From contig NOWV01000091.1 of the NCBI GenBank assembly GCA_003344405.1, positions 1 to 64,000 on the forward strand: 64,000 nucleotides of DNA, read 5' to 3'. Below the pieces are notes generated by a model. That model saw only the letters and a program-made list of their open reading frames with translations, made no database searches and was not told the origin of the DNA. Origin of the DNA: Trichoplax sp. H2. Its lineage: Eukaryota > Placozoa > Uniplacotomia > Trichoplacea. The position numbers were made by a program, and so were the translations under genes. Shown here piece after piece: positions 11,034 to 21,790 of this stretch; the first letter of the stretch is position 1, and every line of letters starts with the position of its first letter.

Positions 11034-12376
11034 TAAATTAATGGCTATCTAATTATTATTCTAAAATAGAAAAAATTAAAACTACAATAACGTGACACGA
11101 AATAATATTACTCTTAATCAATACGTAATAAGCAATGACTATCACGAAGACTTGTTAAATTATCATTGTACAAGCTGTATTTCCTCTACTTTGTACGATA
11201 ACTTTGCAGATTTATTAAGAATAAGGACTTTATACTATAATTATACGATTTCATATTAATGATTATAATGTCTCAGTGAATCTAGATTGTCTTGACTAAT
11301 AGAGATCGATCAAAAAGTTCATTCAACTCTTCATTTCCTTATAGTACATTAAATGGAGTAACAATGCAAATATTTTTATTTAATTGTGATTGAATGCTGC
11401 ATGAATATAATAGCACAATTTTCTTCAATAATCAAAATTGATTAACGTGTACTACTAAGCTAATAATTATAACAGATGAGGCTGGTAATTAAAAATAGGG
11501 CATTGGAATGTAACATTTGAATTTAATTTAGGACCAACAAGTACTTATAAACTAGTACCTATCAATACATTCCATAGCATATTTACAAAAGAACACATTC
11601 ATAATTAATGAACAATCATTGTAGCTATACGCTGAAGGTATAAATTGATTGATAACTTTCTATCGTATCTAGCTCTATTTCATACTTCAATTTGGAATCA
11701 AAGTTAATTTTAAGCTATACCAGACACGATGCTATACATGAATGGTTATTAATTAATTTTTTAATAAGTATAGCAAGCCAAAGACAAATAGAAACTATCA
11801 ATTTACAGTAAAGAAAATCATGTCTTAAAATATAATTAAGCTATGATAACTAGCTACCCAAAGATTGAAATCATCTTTGGAATTATTAAGTCTCCCAGGC
11901 GCTACTAATAGTATTTGATACTTCATTTACTAATAAATAAGGTTTAGCTCCATAGTCAAACTTTAGTCAGATAAGCTCAAACAACAAATAATCAGATTTA
12001 AAATTTGAATATTGTTCATACTGTCTTATTCTATCCATTCTCCATGGGTAAAAGCAATTTGAAGCTAAAACAGGATTAACTGCGCAATTGGTCTATACGT
12101 CCTATTTAGTTTAAAGGCAGATTAAATGAGATATAAAAATTGACAATGATTTAAAGTTACTTACTAATATTGTAAAGTACAAGATCATTAATAATAAGCA
12201 ATTCAATCAACCTCTGTTAGCGTTATAATAAAAATTCTACATTTGTTTTCAACTATTCCAAATATTTTTAGAAACACCTTGTATTAACGAATAATAATGG
12301 ATAAATAATTAGGTAGTAGTAAAGAGAAATTAACTCAATCAATAAGCACAATGAATGGATGTAAAAGCGCCACTAC

Positions 12377-12391
12377 CAGATGTTACAGCTG
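12377..12391 (+). promoter_or_regulatory. Conserved double E-box dyad, copy 4
   Basis: The CAGATG-TTA-CAGCTG core is intact, 235 bp before the ATG at 12626. Only the outermost G of the dyad differs (CTGA in place of CTGG). Confidence 0.58.
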
Positions 12392-12625
12392 ATAATTTTT
12401 AAAGCATTAATTTACTTGGGATAATTATAAGACGGCTTAGGCTACAAGAGTAAAGTTGGGAGAATTCCTTTCGATCTATCAATGTATTTCCAGCTTAATT
12501 TATTAAGAAACGTTAGATTACAATTTAATACTAACAAATTCAATCATTCTACTGCCAAATAGATATATTTAATCGCATAGACCTTCAGTTATAGATGTAG
12601 ATTAAGAACATCCAACTCATCGAAT

Positions 12626-13585
12626 ATGCTTAATAATACTACTCTTACGCAATCGCAAGAAAATCTTCCTTTTTTAATCATCCAGTTTTTCCTTATTACA
12701 TTGACATTGGTTAGCAATATCGCTCTGAGAGTAATCATGGCGTTCTCTAACAATTTGCATGATTTATCTTATAACTTTATTATTAATGTATCTATATCTG
12801 ATATTATTTCATCGATCGTAATGTATACATATGCCATAACAGCAATCTCAAGTGTTTCAATGTCTAGACCTTTAGGTGAAGTTGTGTGTCGATTAGCGTA
12901 TGGACTTTCGATTACATCGACTAATGCCTCTATTACAAGTTTAACAATGATAAGTATCTATCGATTAAAAATCGTCACTTGTCCTTTGACATTTAGAAAT
13001 ACAATCTTTTCTAAAAATTATACTAAATTTATCGTATTGTCTTGGGTTATGAGCGTCATATTTGCTATCCCTGCTTTCCTGATAGGAGCTTATAATCCAG
13101 CGACGAAAAACTGCGACTTTGGCTTCCCTTATGGTAACATCTTCAACGTTGTCTATGTTTCTATTACCTTGCTATTTATCTACTTGATTCCTGGAATAAT
13201 AATGTTAAGGAATTACAAACGCATCGCAATCTATTTAGCCTCTCAAATATCCGATAGCACTGCTGTAGCTCATAATCCTGAAGCTTCCATTAATCGTACA
13301 AGAAGCGTTATTCGAATTTTTATTATCGCGACACTGGCACAAATATTACTGACTTTGCCCTATAATATATCTATCTTAATGTATTCGATACTCAATCGAA
13401 ACCAGTTTCAACTACTCTCCAATAATCCCCAATTTTTAGTTATCATTTGGTTATCGTTTTCGATCAATCTCGTATCCTACTCGGTAAATCCGTTTATGTT
13501 CTTGGTTTTCGATAAAAATGTTAGAATTGCAGCGCATGATTTATATCTTCGAATTTATAAATGTTGTAGGAATGCGAAATCATGA
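12626..13585 (+). CDS. Class A GPCR, array copy 4 (Arg in TM1)
   Basis: This is an intronless 319-residue receptor with the family's landmarks: Asn31, Asp59, Cys88, the Y112-R113-L motif, the TM4 Trp, loop-2 Cys (NCDFGF), YLIPG in TM5, LTLP in TM6 and NPFMF in TM7. Oddities are an Arg at residue 35 inside TM1 (ALRVIM, where the others have ALVVIV or similar) and HNPEAS in place of HDREAS in the third cytoplasmic loop. TM7 reads LVSYSVNPF, unlike the ASYLVNPF of copies 1, 3 and 6. The frame is fully open. Whether the buried Arg is tolerated cannot be told from sequence. A 505-bp insertion lies just downstream in the 3' flank. Confidence 0.92.
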   Translation: MLNNTTLTQSQENLPFLIIQFFLITLTLVSNIALRVIMAFSNNLHDLSYNFIINVSISDIISSIVMYTYAITAISSVSMSRPLGEVVCRLAYGLSITSTNASITSLTMISIYRLKIVTCPLTFRNTIFSKNYTKFIVLSWVMSVIFAIPAFLIGAYNPATKNCDFGFPYGNIFNVVYVSITLLFIYLIPGIIMLRNYKRIAIYLASQISDSTAVAHNPEASINRTRSVIRIFIIATLAQILLTLPYNISILMYSILNRNQFQLLSNNPQFLVIIWLSFSINLVSYSVNPFMFLVFDKNVRIAAHDLYLRIYKCCRNAKS

Positions 13586-13639
13586 TTAATTTATCAAAGT
13601 ATGTGCATCAGATACTGTATCAATTTTTACTAGCTACTT

Positions 13640-14620
13640 AGTCTTGGATAACCGTCATTATGAAATAAATCAAATTACTGCTTGTCACATACCACTAGTG
13701 ACAAAGTAATTCTACACTTGCCAACGTTTACTGACTTAAAGAGACGTGATTAGCTATATCACCAAATAGTTCAGTTCTAACGACCGAATACTATAGTATA
13801 GTTATAGCGGTACCGATAGTGTAGATGAAGTAGTTAGAGAATTGCTACTATTTATTATTGAAGAAATCTTGACATCCAAGATTACAGTCTTGATAATTCA
13901 ATAGCAACTAACGAATTAATCGACTAGCTAACCGATTACTAACTAAAAAATGGTTATTATTAAGAACTAATAATAAACTAATAAAGAGCTTAACTCGTAA
14001 CACAAAATGACAATTTAACACCTTAATCATTTAATTAATGATATTAATTGTCAACATGAGCAGTGCATTATCATATTAATGAAAGATTAAGCCGATTATA
14101 TAAAGAAATAATAATTAATAAAATGTTAATTCACACAAACATTATTTGATATTACCCAATAGTTAGAACGAGCTTACGCATCGTAACACTGCTATGGTAA
14201 CTTTTATACGAAATAATCAAAGAGAATCTGCTCGCTATTTAAAGGCTTAATAGTTATTCCATCTTTATTCTGAAGTGGACCCAATTTCTACTATAATAAC
14301 TTTGATATGAAATCAAGTTTGAGTATTTACTCACTATTTATAGGCTTAACGGTTATCCGCTATCCTACAGTTAGATATACCAAATTACTATCGTATCACA
14401 ACAACTTTGACACGATATAATATTGGAGCTCTTACCTACTCTTAAAGGAGTAATAGTTTTCTAATTATTATTCTATAATAGACCAAATTACTACTATAAC
14501 AACGCGATACGAAATAATGTTAGAGAAATTATTTACTATTTATGATGTTAATGGTTATGTAATCGCTATTTTCGAGTGGATTAAAATGACTACTATGATA
14601 ACTTTGTTATACTGCATAAC
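13640..14620 (+). repeat. About 100-bp subrepeats 3' of receptor copy 4, split by an insertion
   Basis: The first subrepeat begins after the stop at 13585, is interrupted at 13683-14187, and the series resumes (14188 to about 14620) with four more units. Confidence 0.75.
13683..14187. mobile_element. 505-bp insertion flanked by ACTGCT direct repeats
   Basis: ACTGCT occurs at 13677-13682 and again at 14188-14193. Copy 6 shows the empty site: ACTGCTATAGTAAC is continuous near 18932. The insert starts close to a hairpin (CTTGTCAC, then GTGACAAAG, within 13681-13706). It has no clear matching inverted repeat at its other end and no coding capacity. It contains AT-rich direct motifs (AACTAATAATAAACTAATAA). 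It could be a non-autonomous transposon or a short retroelement. The class is undetermined. Confidence 0.65.
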
Positions 14621-16307
14621 CATTTTATTATCTTCTAATAAAGTTACCTTCTTCTACAGCTATCCTGATTTTATCATATACTTGATCTGGTAGAAATCGA
14701 AACCTGTAAGGTAACGACAGCACTTCAACTTATTTGCTTATTATTCCGAGTATACGCGTACGTTTGAAATAAATGACATGAAAAAAAATTTAAAATACTC
14801 GTATACTGCTCGTCTGGTGATCGTAAACTAGAAAAATAATAAAAGCATGCTCTTAACATATGCATAATACGTAATGGGTATCACTAATACACGCTGTCTT
14901 ATAGAAGTAAATTAAAATGATTTTAACCATTGATACTTGACTGAATTATGTCAAAGAAGTAGATAATCGTTACGCTACCTTTAATCGCCTTCCATTAAGT
15001 GAAAGTTTTCACCAATGAGAATAAGTCAATTCTATTGTATACAATATGTATCTTCCTTACCTTATACGATAACTTCGCAGACAGATCAAGACTAAGGATT
15101 AAATATTATTATTACACGATTTCATACTACCTAATATCTATAGTGTCTCAACGAATTAAGATTGTCTTGGCTAATAGAGACCAATCTAAAATTCATTTAA
15201 GTCTTTATTTCTTTATAATGTACCTAATAGAGTAACAATACGAATATTATTATTTAATTGTGATTGAATACTGCATAAATGTAATAACACAATTTTCTTC
15301 AATAATTATATAATCAGCACTAATTAATGTGTACTGCTGAGCTAATAATAAATGAAGCTGGTAATTAAAATGTAAGACATTGGAATGTAACGTTTGATTC
15401 TAAGTTTATGACCAACAAATACTCAATAACACGGTAAAAACATATTTCCTATTTATAAACCGGTGCCTGTCAATACATTCTATAGCATATTTAATAGGAA
15501 ACATTTAAAATTAATAGGCAATCATTATAGCAATGCGTTGAGGGTCTAAAATTACTTGTTAATTTTCAACCGTATCTAGCTCTATCTTATGCTTTCAGTT
15601 GAAATCAAAACTAATTATAAGCTATCTAGGACATCTTGCTGTGCACAAATAGTTATCAAACGATTTTCTAGCAAATATCGTAGGCTATAAACAAGTAGAA
15701 ACTATCGAGTTACTGTAATGAAAATCATGTTTTAGAACATAATTAAACTTTGATAACTACATATCCGAGGATTAAAATCATCTTTGGGCTATTTAAGTCT
15801 CATAGCCATTACTAGTGGTATTTGATATTTCATTTTATTACTATAAATAATGATAAGCTCCATAGCTAAACTTTAGTCGGTTTAAACCCGATTAATAAAT
15901 GATCAGATTTAAAATTTCAATATTGCTCATACTTTCTCCTTGAAGTTATTTATAATGTTTTCTCATTCTATTTATTCTCTACGTTTAAAAACAATTTCTA
16001 ACTAAAGTAGGATTAACAGCCCCAACGCTCTGTATATTCTATTTACTTTAAAGGTAGATGAGGTATATTGTAAAAGTTGTCAATCATTTAATGTTACCTG
16101 CTAACAGGTGCAATAAGAAGAAGTAATTCAATCAACGCTTATTTAGCGTTATAATGATAATTTTACATTTGATTTCGATTTTCCGGAATATCATTAGCAA
16201 TACCTTCTACTAATGAATAAAAATGGATAAATGACTACTGTACACAGTAGTAATGAGAAAATTGCTCAATTAATAAGCTTAAGGAATTGATGTGAAAACA
16301 CTACTAC

Positions 16308-16322
16308 AAGTTGTTACAGCTG
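16308..16322 (+). promoter_or_regulatory. Decayed E-box dyad at the pseudogene
   Basis: At the equivalent position before the pseudogene, the left half reads AAGTTG and no longer fits CANNTG. The right CAGCTG (16317-16322) is kept. Confidence 0.5.
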
Positions 16323-16505
16323 GTAAATTTGAAGCATTATTTCACTTGGAATAATATAATTACAAGACGGCTTAGGCTACAAGATTAAGGTTATGAGAAT
16401 TCCTTGCTTCAATCATTGAACGTATTTCCGAACACAATTCAATCAAGAAACGATAGGTTACAACCACGTGTTAGAAGATTCAATCATTTTATAGCCCAAC
16501 AGACA

Positions 16506-16512
16506 TATATAA
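16506..16512 (+). promoter_or_regulatory. TATA-like box, pseudogene copy 5
   Basis: TATATAA is retained 54-60 bp before the dead start codon, aligned with copies 1 and 2. Confidence 0.35.
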
Positions 16513-16565
16513 TCGCATCAACTTTTAGCTATAGATATAGACTAAAATGATCTAACTCATTGACT

Positions 16566-16999
16566 ATGCTTAATAATACTACTTTTGTACAACCGCTTGA
16601 AAATTTTCCTTTTTTTAATCATCCAGCTTTGCCTTACTACGACAGTAGTCCATTGACTTTTCGAAGCACAATCTTTTTAAGCATTATATAAAATTTATCA
16701 TACTGTCTTGCTTATGAGCGCCGTATCCGCTATACTTGCTTTCCTAATAGGAGCTTGTAATCCAGGGACGTAACCAGTCTATCTTCTCATATATCCAACG
16801 CTGTAGCTCATGAGCGTGAAGCAATCATTTATCGTATAGGGAGTGTTATTCGAATTTTTATCATTGTGACACTAGCACAAACGTTACTGACATTGCCCCA
16901 TGTCATATCTTTCTCGACTTATTCAATAATACTCAACCAGAACCAATTTCAGCTATTCTCTGATAATCTTCAATTTTCTATAATCATCTTGTTATCAAT
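16566..16999 (+). pseudogene. Collapsed GPCR pseudogene, array copy 5
   Basis: It starts like the others (MLNNTT-type start at 16566) with an upstream TATA-like box. The reading frame breaks inside TM1. Sequence then jumps from the TM1 region (LCLTT-like) to the second cytoplasmic loop (PLTFRSTIF-like), so TM2-TM3 are deleted. TM4 is recognisable but shifted and ends in a stop (GACNPGT then TAA). TM5 is deleted, and a TM6 segment follows (RIFIIVTLAQTLLTLPH, open from 16866). Before TM7 the copy switches at about 16992-17000 into the 5' flank block of the next unit. At least two internal deletions, frame shifts and loss of TM7 make it non-functional. Its dyad element is also damaged. Confidence 0.93.
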
Positions 17000-17615
17000 T
17001 GGTTTTCTAGTAAGTATCACAGGCCAAAGACAAGTAGAAACTATCAAGTTGCTGTAATAAAAAGCATGTCTTAAAATATTACTAACTCTTAAAATTACAT
17101 ATCGAAAGATTAAAATCATCTTTGGGCTAATTAAGTCTCATAGCCGTTACTAATAGTATTTGATACTTCATTTTATTAATAAACAAAGTTTATCTCCCGA
17201 TTAACAAATGATCATGCTTAAAACTTGAAAATTGTTTCTCCATGAAATTCTTGATAATCCTTTCTCATCTGTTCATTCTCCACCTTAGAAAATAATGTTA
17301 AGCTTGGTAAGGATTAGCTGCCCAATTAGTTTATACGTTCTATTTACTTTAAAAGTAGATGAACTGCGATATAAAAATTGACAATAATTTAATAATACCT
17401 ACCAATATTGTACAAGAGTAGTAACAATAAGCAATTCAGTTAAAGCTAATTTAATGCTATAATAATAATTTTACATTTGATTACGATTTTTCAAAATATC
17501 ATTACCAATACCTTTTACCAACGAATAACAATGGATAAATGATTACTGTGCATAGTAGAAAAGAGAAAATAGCTCAATTAATAAGCGTAACAAATTGATG
17601 TGAAAATACTACTAC

Positions 17616-17630
17616 CAGATGTTACAGCTG
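17616..17630 (+). promoter_or_regulatory. Conserved double E-box dyad, copy 6
   Basis: The 17-bp dyad is identical to copy 1 and lies 235 bp before the ATG at 17865. Confidence 0.6.
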
Positions 17631-17864
17631 GTCAATTTAAAGCATTAATTCACTTCGGATAATAAGACGGCTCTGGCTATAAGAGTAAAGTTAGGAGAAT
17701 TCTTTCTATCAATCATTGAACTATTTCTAGATACTATTTAATCAAGAAACGTTAAATTATAATTGAGTATTAACAAAATCAATCATTCTACGGCCAAGCA
17801 CGCATAATCAATCTTATGGACTTTTAGCTATAGGTGTATATTAAAAACATCCAACTGATCGACT

Positions 17865-18833
17865 ATGCTTAATGATACTAATTATACTCAATCGCTAGAA
17901 AATTCTATTTTTTTAGTTATCCAGTTTTCCCTTGTTACATTGACATTGGTTAGCAATATCACCCTAGTTGTGATCATTGCGTTCTCTAAGAATCTGCACG
18001 ATCTATCTTATAACTTTATTATTAATATATCTATATCTGATATTATTGCATCGATCATACAGTATACATACAACATTACAGCAATACCAACAGTTTCAAT
18101 GTCTACACCTGTTGGTGCAGTGGTATGTCGATTAGCATATGGACTTTCGGTTGTATTGACCAATACCTCTATTGCAAGTTTGACTATGATAAGTATCCAT
18201 CGATTAAAAATCGTTACTTGTCCTTTGACGTTTCGAAGCACAATCATTTTTAAACATTGTACTAAATTTATTATACTGTCTTGGCTTATGAGCGCCGTAT
18301 TCGCTATCCCTGCTTTCCTAACAGGAGCTTATAATCCAACGACGAAAAGCTGCGACCTTAGTTTCCGTTATGGTAGCATCTTCAGCGTTGTTTATTTTTC
18401 TGCCACTTTGTTATTTATCTACTTGATTCCAGGAATAATAATGTTAAGGAATTACAGACGTATCACAATCTGTTTATCCTCCCAAATATCCGGTAACACT
18501 GCTATAGCTCATGACCGTGAAGCCTCCATTAATCGCACAAGGAGCGTTATTCGAGTTTTTATCATCGCGACACTGGCACAAACATTACTAACATTACCCC
18601 ATGTTGTATCTGTCTTGACTTATTCAATACTCAATCAGAATCAATTTCAGCTACTCTTCCATGATCCCAAATTTTTAGTAATCCTCTTGTTTTCGTTTGC
18701 GATCAATATCGCATCCTACTTGGTAAATCCATTTATGTTCTTAGTTTTCGATAAAAATGTTAAAATTGCAGCGCATGACTTATATCTTCGAATTTATGAC
18801 AGTTGTAGTAATAATATGAAATCATCAAAGTAG
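17865..18833 (+). CDS. Class A GPCR, array copy 6
   Basis: This is an intronless 322-residue receptor, the last unit of the array. Asn31, Asp59, Cys88, the TM4 Trp, the loop-2 Cys (SCDLSF), the TM5 Pro, LTLP in TM6 and NPFMF in TM7 are present. At the DRY position it has His112-Arg113-Leu where the others have Tyr-Arg-Leu. Other differences are FRYGSIFSVVY in loop 2/TM5 (others FPYGNIFNV) and three extra C-terminal residues (SSK). N-terminal sequons are NDT and NYT. The dyad is intact 235 bp upstream. The TATA-like segment of copies 1, 2 and 5 is not conserved here. The 3' flank carries a T8-G11 run. Confidence 0.93.
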   Translation: MLNDTNYTQSLENSIFLVIQFSLVTLTLVSNITLVVIIAFSKNLHDLSYNFIINISISDIIASIIQYTYNITAIPTVSMSTPVGAVVCRLAYGLSVVLTNTSIASLTMISIHRLKIVTCPLTFRSTIIFKHCTKFIILSWLMSAVFAIPAFLTGAYNPTTKSCDLSFRYGSIFSVVYFSATLLFIYLIPGIIMLRNYRRITICLSSQISGNTAIAHDREASINRTRSVIRVFIIATLAQTLLTLPHVVSVLTYSILNQNQFQLLFHDPKFLVILLFSFAINIASYLVNPFMFLVFDKNVKIAAHDLYLRIYDSCSNNMKSSK

Positions 18834-18869
18834 ATGCATCAGATATCATTTTTTTCATTAAAACTTAGT

Positions 18870-19260
18870 CTTGGATAGCTTGCGTACGATTTATAGCATT
18901 AATTGCTATCTAACTGTTATTCTTAAATGGACGAAAATTACTGCTATAGTAACTTTGATACGAAATAATGATATAGAACTTGATCACTATTTTTTTTTGG
19001 GGGGGGGGGTTAATAGTTATTCCATCCTTATTCCATAAGAACTTTAATGCAAAGTAATGTTAGAATATTTGCTCACTATTAAATGAGATTAATGACTATC
19101 TAATCATTATTCTAAAATGGACCAAATTTCTAGTATAATAACTTTGTTGCGGAATAATGTTAGAGCACTTGCTTACTCTTAATGCTGTTAAAGGTTGGTA
19201 GTTATCTAATCGCTATTCTAAAACGTGCCAAATTACTGCTGTGATAGCTTTGATATAGAA
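18870..19260 (+). repeat. About 100-bp subrepeats 3' of receptor copy 6
   Basis: Three to four degenerate units occur here, the last of the array. One is interrupted by T8-G11 at about 18991-19009. The array similarity then continues only to about 19352. Confidence 0.75.
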
Positions 19261-19352
19261 ACATGTCCATGACGTTATCTTTCAATGATATTACTATTCC
19301 TTTCTACAATTGTTATCCTGATCTTTTATCATGTACTTATAATCTGATGGAA

Positions 19353-21790
19353 ATTGAGGAAATGATATTTGCATTTTCTTTATATCTTTCCCTTTTCTAT
19401 CTAAATGTATCTTATACGAATAAATATTTTATTTTGAAGATGCCAGCCTCTTGTAATTGTGTACAAGTAATCATTCTAGGTGCTTGGCTGATATCCAAAG
19501 ACATCTTGCAGTAGTAAAATTTTACTCACTATATACCATACAGTGTACAGCGATGCTGGGTTATCCATAGTTTTGTAAAACTACCCCTGTAAAATTCTGG
19601 TATTGGCCAAGAGCGAATGCATCCAAGCAGAGCCTTATATGATCAATTCTTTATACCGTGTATAGTTCTAATTGAATCGATTTCTGATAGCCCTAAATAC
19701 GGCAACAGTATTCTTTTATACTTTTGTATCAAAGCTAACGAATGAATCTAAACCAGGAACATTTAAGAAACATTCCTATCTTTTCAAAATATTTTTCTGC
19801 TATCCCAATTCTACTGGCTAACGAATTAAAAAATATAAACGGAAGATTTGATATACATTCTCACCTTCTTGTAACGGTGCATTTAGTAAGAGAAATCAGA
19901 ATTTCTGTGTTGGATAGTTATAGTTGCCATGGGAATTCACCTCCATCAATAAGCGGTTTTCGGTGGCATTAAATAGTTCCTTCGTATTATGCATATTAAC
20001 TTTATGTTTGCAAATAGTTTGCACAGCAGCCATAGTGCAACTCTGATAATGGCAAGAGAATTTAGTAATCCAACCAGCAACTTATGTGAATTGTAGCAAT
20101 GGATTATCGATGATAAATTACTATTTCTACTTTGCAAAGTTGTCTTTGATTCTATTCACAGTAGCATTAACCCTTCAAAATATTTTCCATCATTCCAAAT
20201 CCCACCAATAAAATCTGATATAGATGATTAGTTGTTAACGTATGTATTAATGATTCTGTGCAAAAAATAGGAATCTCCGTAAAATTAGTTTAAATCCTAA
20301 ACTTTCAAGAGGATAGTCACTATTATATCAGCAGAGGAAATTGCACACTTTTACAAACGCAAGTAGAGCAATATGCACTTTCCTCATATTTAGTGTTGTC
20401 AACTTATAATAAAATTAGACTAAAGTTTGTGCATTAATCGATCCCTAGTTAACATACATTTTCTAGGACTAGTAGGTTAGGAGCAGATAGTAAATCAATT
20501 GTATTACTTCAAGAAAATCAGTGGATATTCCAATATTAAGAAACAGTATACCATAAGTGTGCGCAACTAGTACACATCCTGTACATCTCGGCACCAGTCC
20601 TAATTATTTCCCCCAATAAGTAGTCAAATATATGAGCGTGGATAAAACAAAGTGAATAGAAATACGAAAGAATTGCGAGTCTTAAGATTTTGTTTTTAGT
20701 ATTGTACCCGTCTTAACACATCTGGACTTGATCCAATTTCAAGTTAATTCATCCCTTTCATTATCGTATGACTAATACATTTCATGTACACTGCCCAGTG
20801 TAGCATAAACCTTCTCCCATTGCAAAATTTTTAAATCTAACAAAAGCCATCTTTCAACAATTTTCTGTATACAAACTTGACAAAAACATTTGTATTCATT
20901 CAGTGGATGCTTAAGATAGAAGCATCAGCAAAGTTTTATCTCAATCTCACCAGCATCACCATACTGTAGATAACGCTTTTAATAATACTCTTGGCAGTTG
21001 TGATCTACCGTTGTTTAAATTAAAAGATCGACGAGCTGTAAACATGCGAAAATCCTGCTAATATCATATGGACGTTACTGGTTTTTATGCATCATGACGA
21101 ATACGAATAGACCGATCAAGCCAAATCATGTACACATATTTTCTTTCGAAATTAACGCCACAGCGACCATGATACACAATTAATAAAGCGCTATAACATT
21201 TTATTAAAATTTTGACGTTTGTGTTATACAATTAAAGTAACTATAAAAATCTAGTTCTCTCAGCAAGCAATAGTATGCATAAGAATATATAACTCGATCT
21301 AAGATACCACTTGTCGCGATATATGAACAAACATCTACTAATTATCATAGAAGAGATGATAAAATTGATAGCATAACAATGCTGAAATCTTTTGAACATA
21401 GGTACAAGATAACTCAGTCCACTTTCTATGAATATTCAAAGTAAAAGTTACTGAAGAGTCGCAATTTAGAAAGATTTCGTATAAATGGCGCATACCAGAA
21501 TTTTTTGCTAATATACGCGTAATCTAGTCAGGCTAAATGTGTAATCATAAATAGAATGTTAACTAGAAAAATGGTAGAATTTGACAACATATATACGAAT
21601 ATCAAGGAGTTAAATCAATTACAGATACAGAACAAAAAACCTACCTAACGCCAATTGACTATATAATACTTGGCATCTATTTTTGTCGAAGCAGATAGTG
21701 CAACTAATTGCTCACTTACGAAAGTGTCTTACTTCTCTATCTGCCTACTACAGTACTAATGCTCTTACACAAGTATTATAATACAACTAA
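19353..21790. other. Intergenic, no gene recognised
   Basis: AT-rich sequence between the receptor array and the 3' end of the aminotransferase. Open frames are short (60-83 codons) and start or end in flank-like sequence. A CTTTTCAAAATATTTTTC-type segment near 19780 recurs loosely near 20176. I see no exon set or RNA gene. Confidence 0.6.

Larger units (their letters stand above)
1..19352 (+). repeat. Tandem array of GPCR gene units, open at the left edge
   Basis: The same ordered blocks recur along the array. A 5' landmark containing ATTTCCTATTTATAAAC starts near 3, 3765, 7610 and 15421, with a diverged copy near 11543, giving a period of about 3.76-3.93 kb. Each unit reads as follows: landmark, about 1.1 kb of conserved AT-rich flank, a dyad with two E-boxes, a TATA-like segment, an intronless receptor, about 100-bp subrepeats, then more flank. 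The ATG lies 1083-1145 bp after the landmark in units 1, 3, 4 and 5, and 1601 bp after it in unit 2, which carries a 453-bp insertion. The last unit (17865 receptor) begins in mid-block, fused to a pseudogene. Similarity stops near 19352. Non-coding flank is duplicated together with the genes, so the array grew by segmental tandem duplication and not by retroposition. Confidence 0.93.

Noticed and set aside
14999-15235. 78-codon plus open frame
   Set aside because: Lies in duplicated array flank; the equivalent sequence in other units is not open.
18008-18247. 79-codon minus open frame
   Set aside because: Antisense shadow of receptor copy 6.
19263-19514. 83-codon plus open frame
   Set aside because: Its first half is the array's 3' flank repeat, which is non-coding in every other unit.
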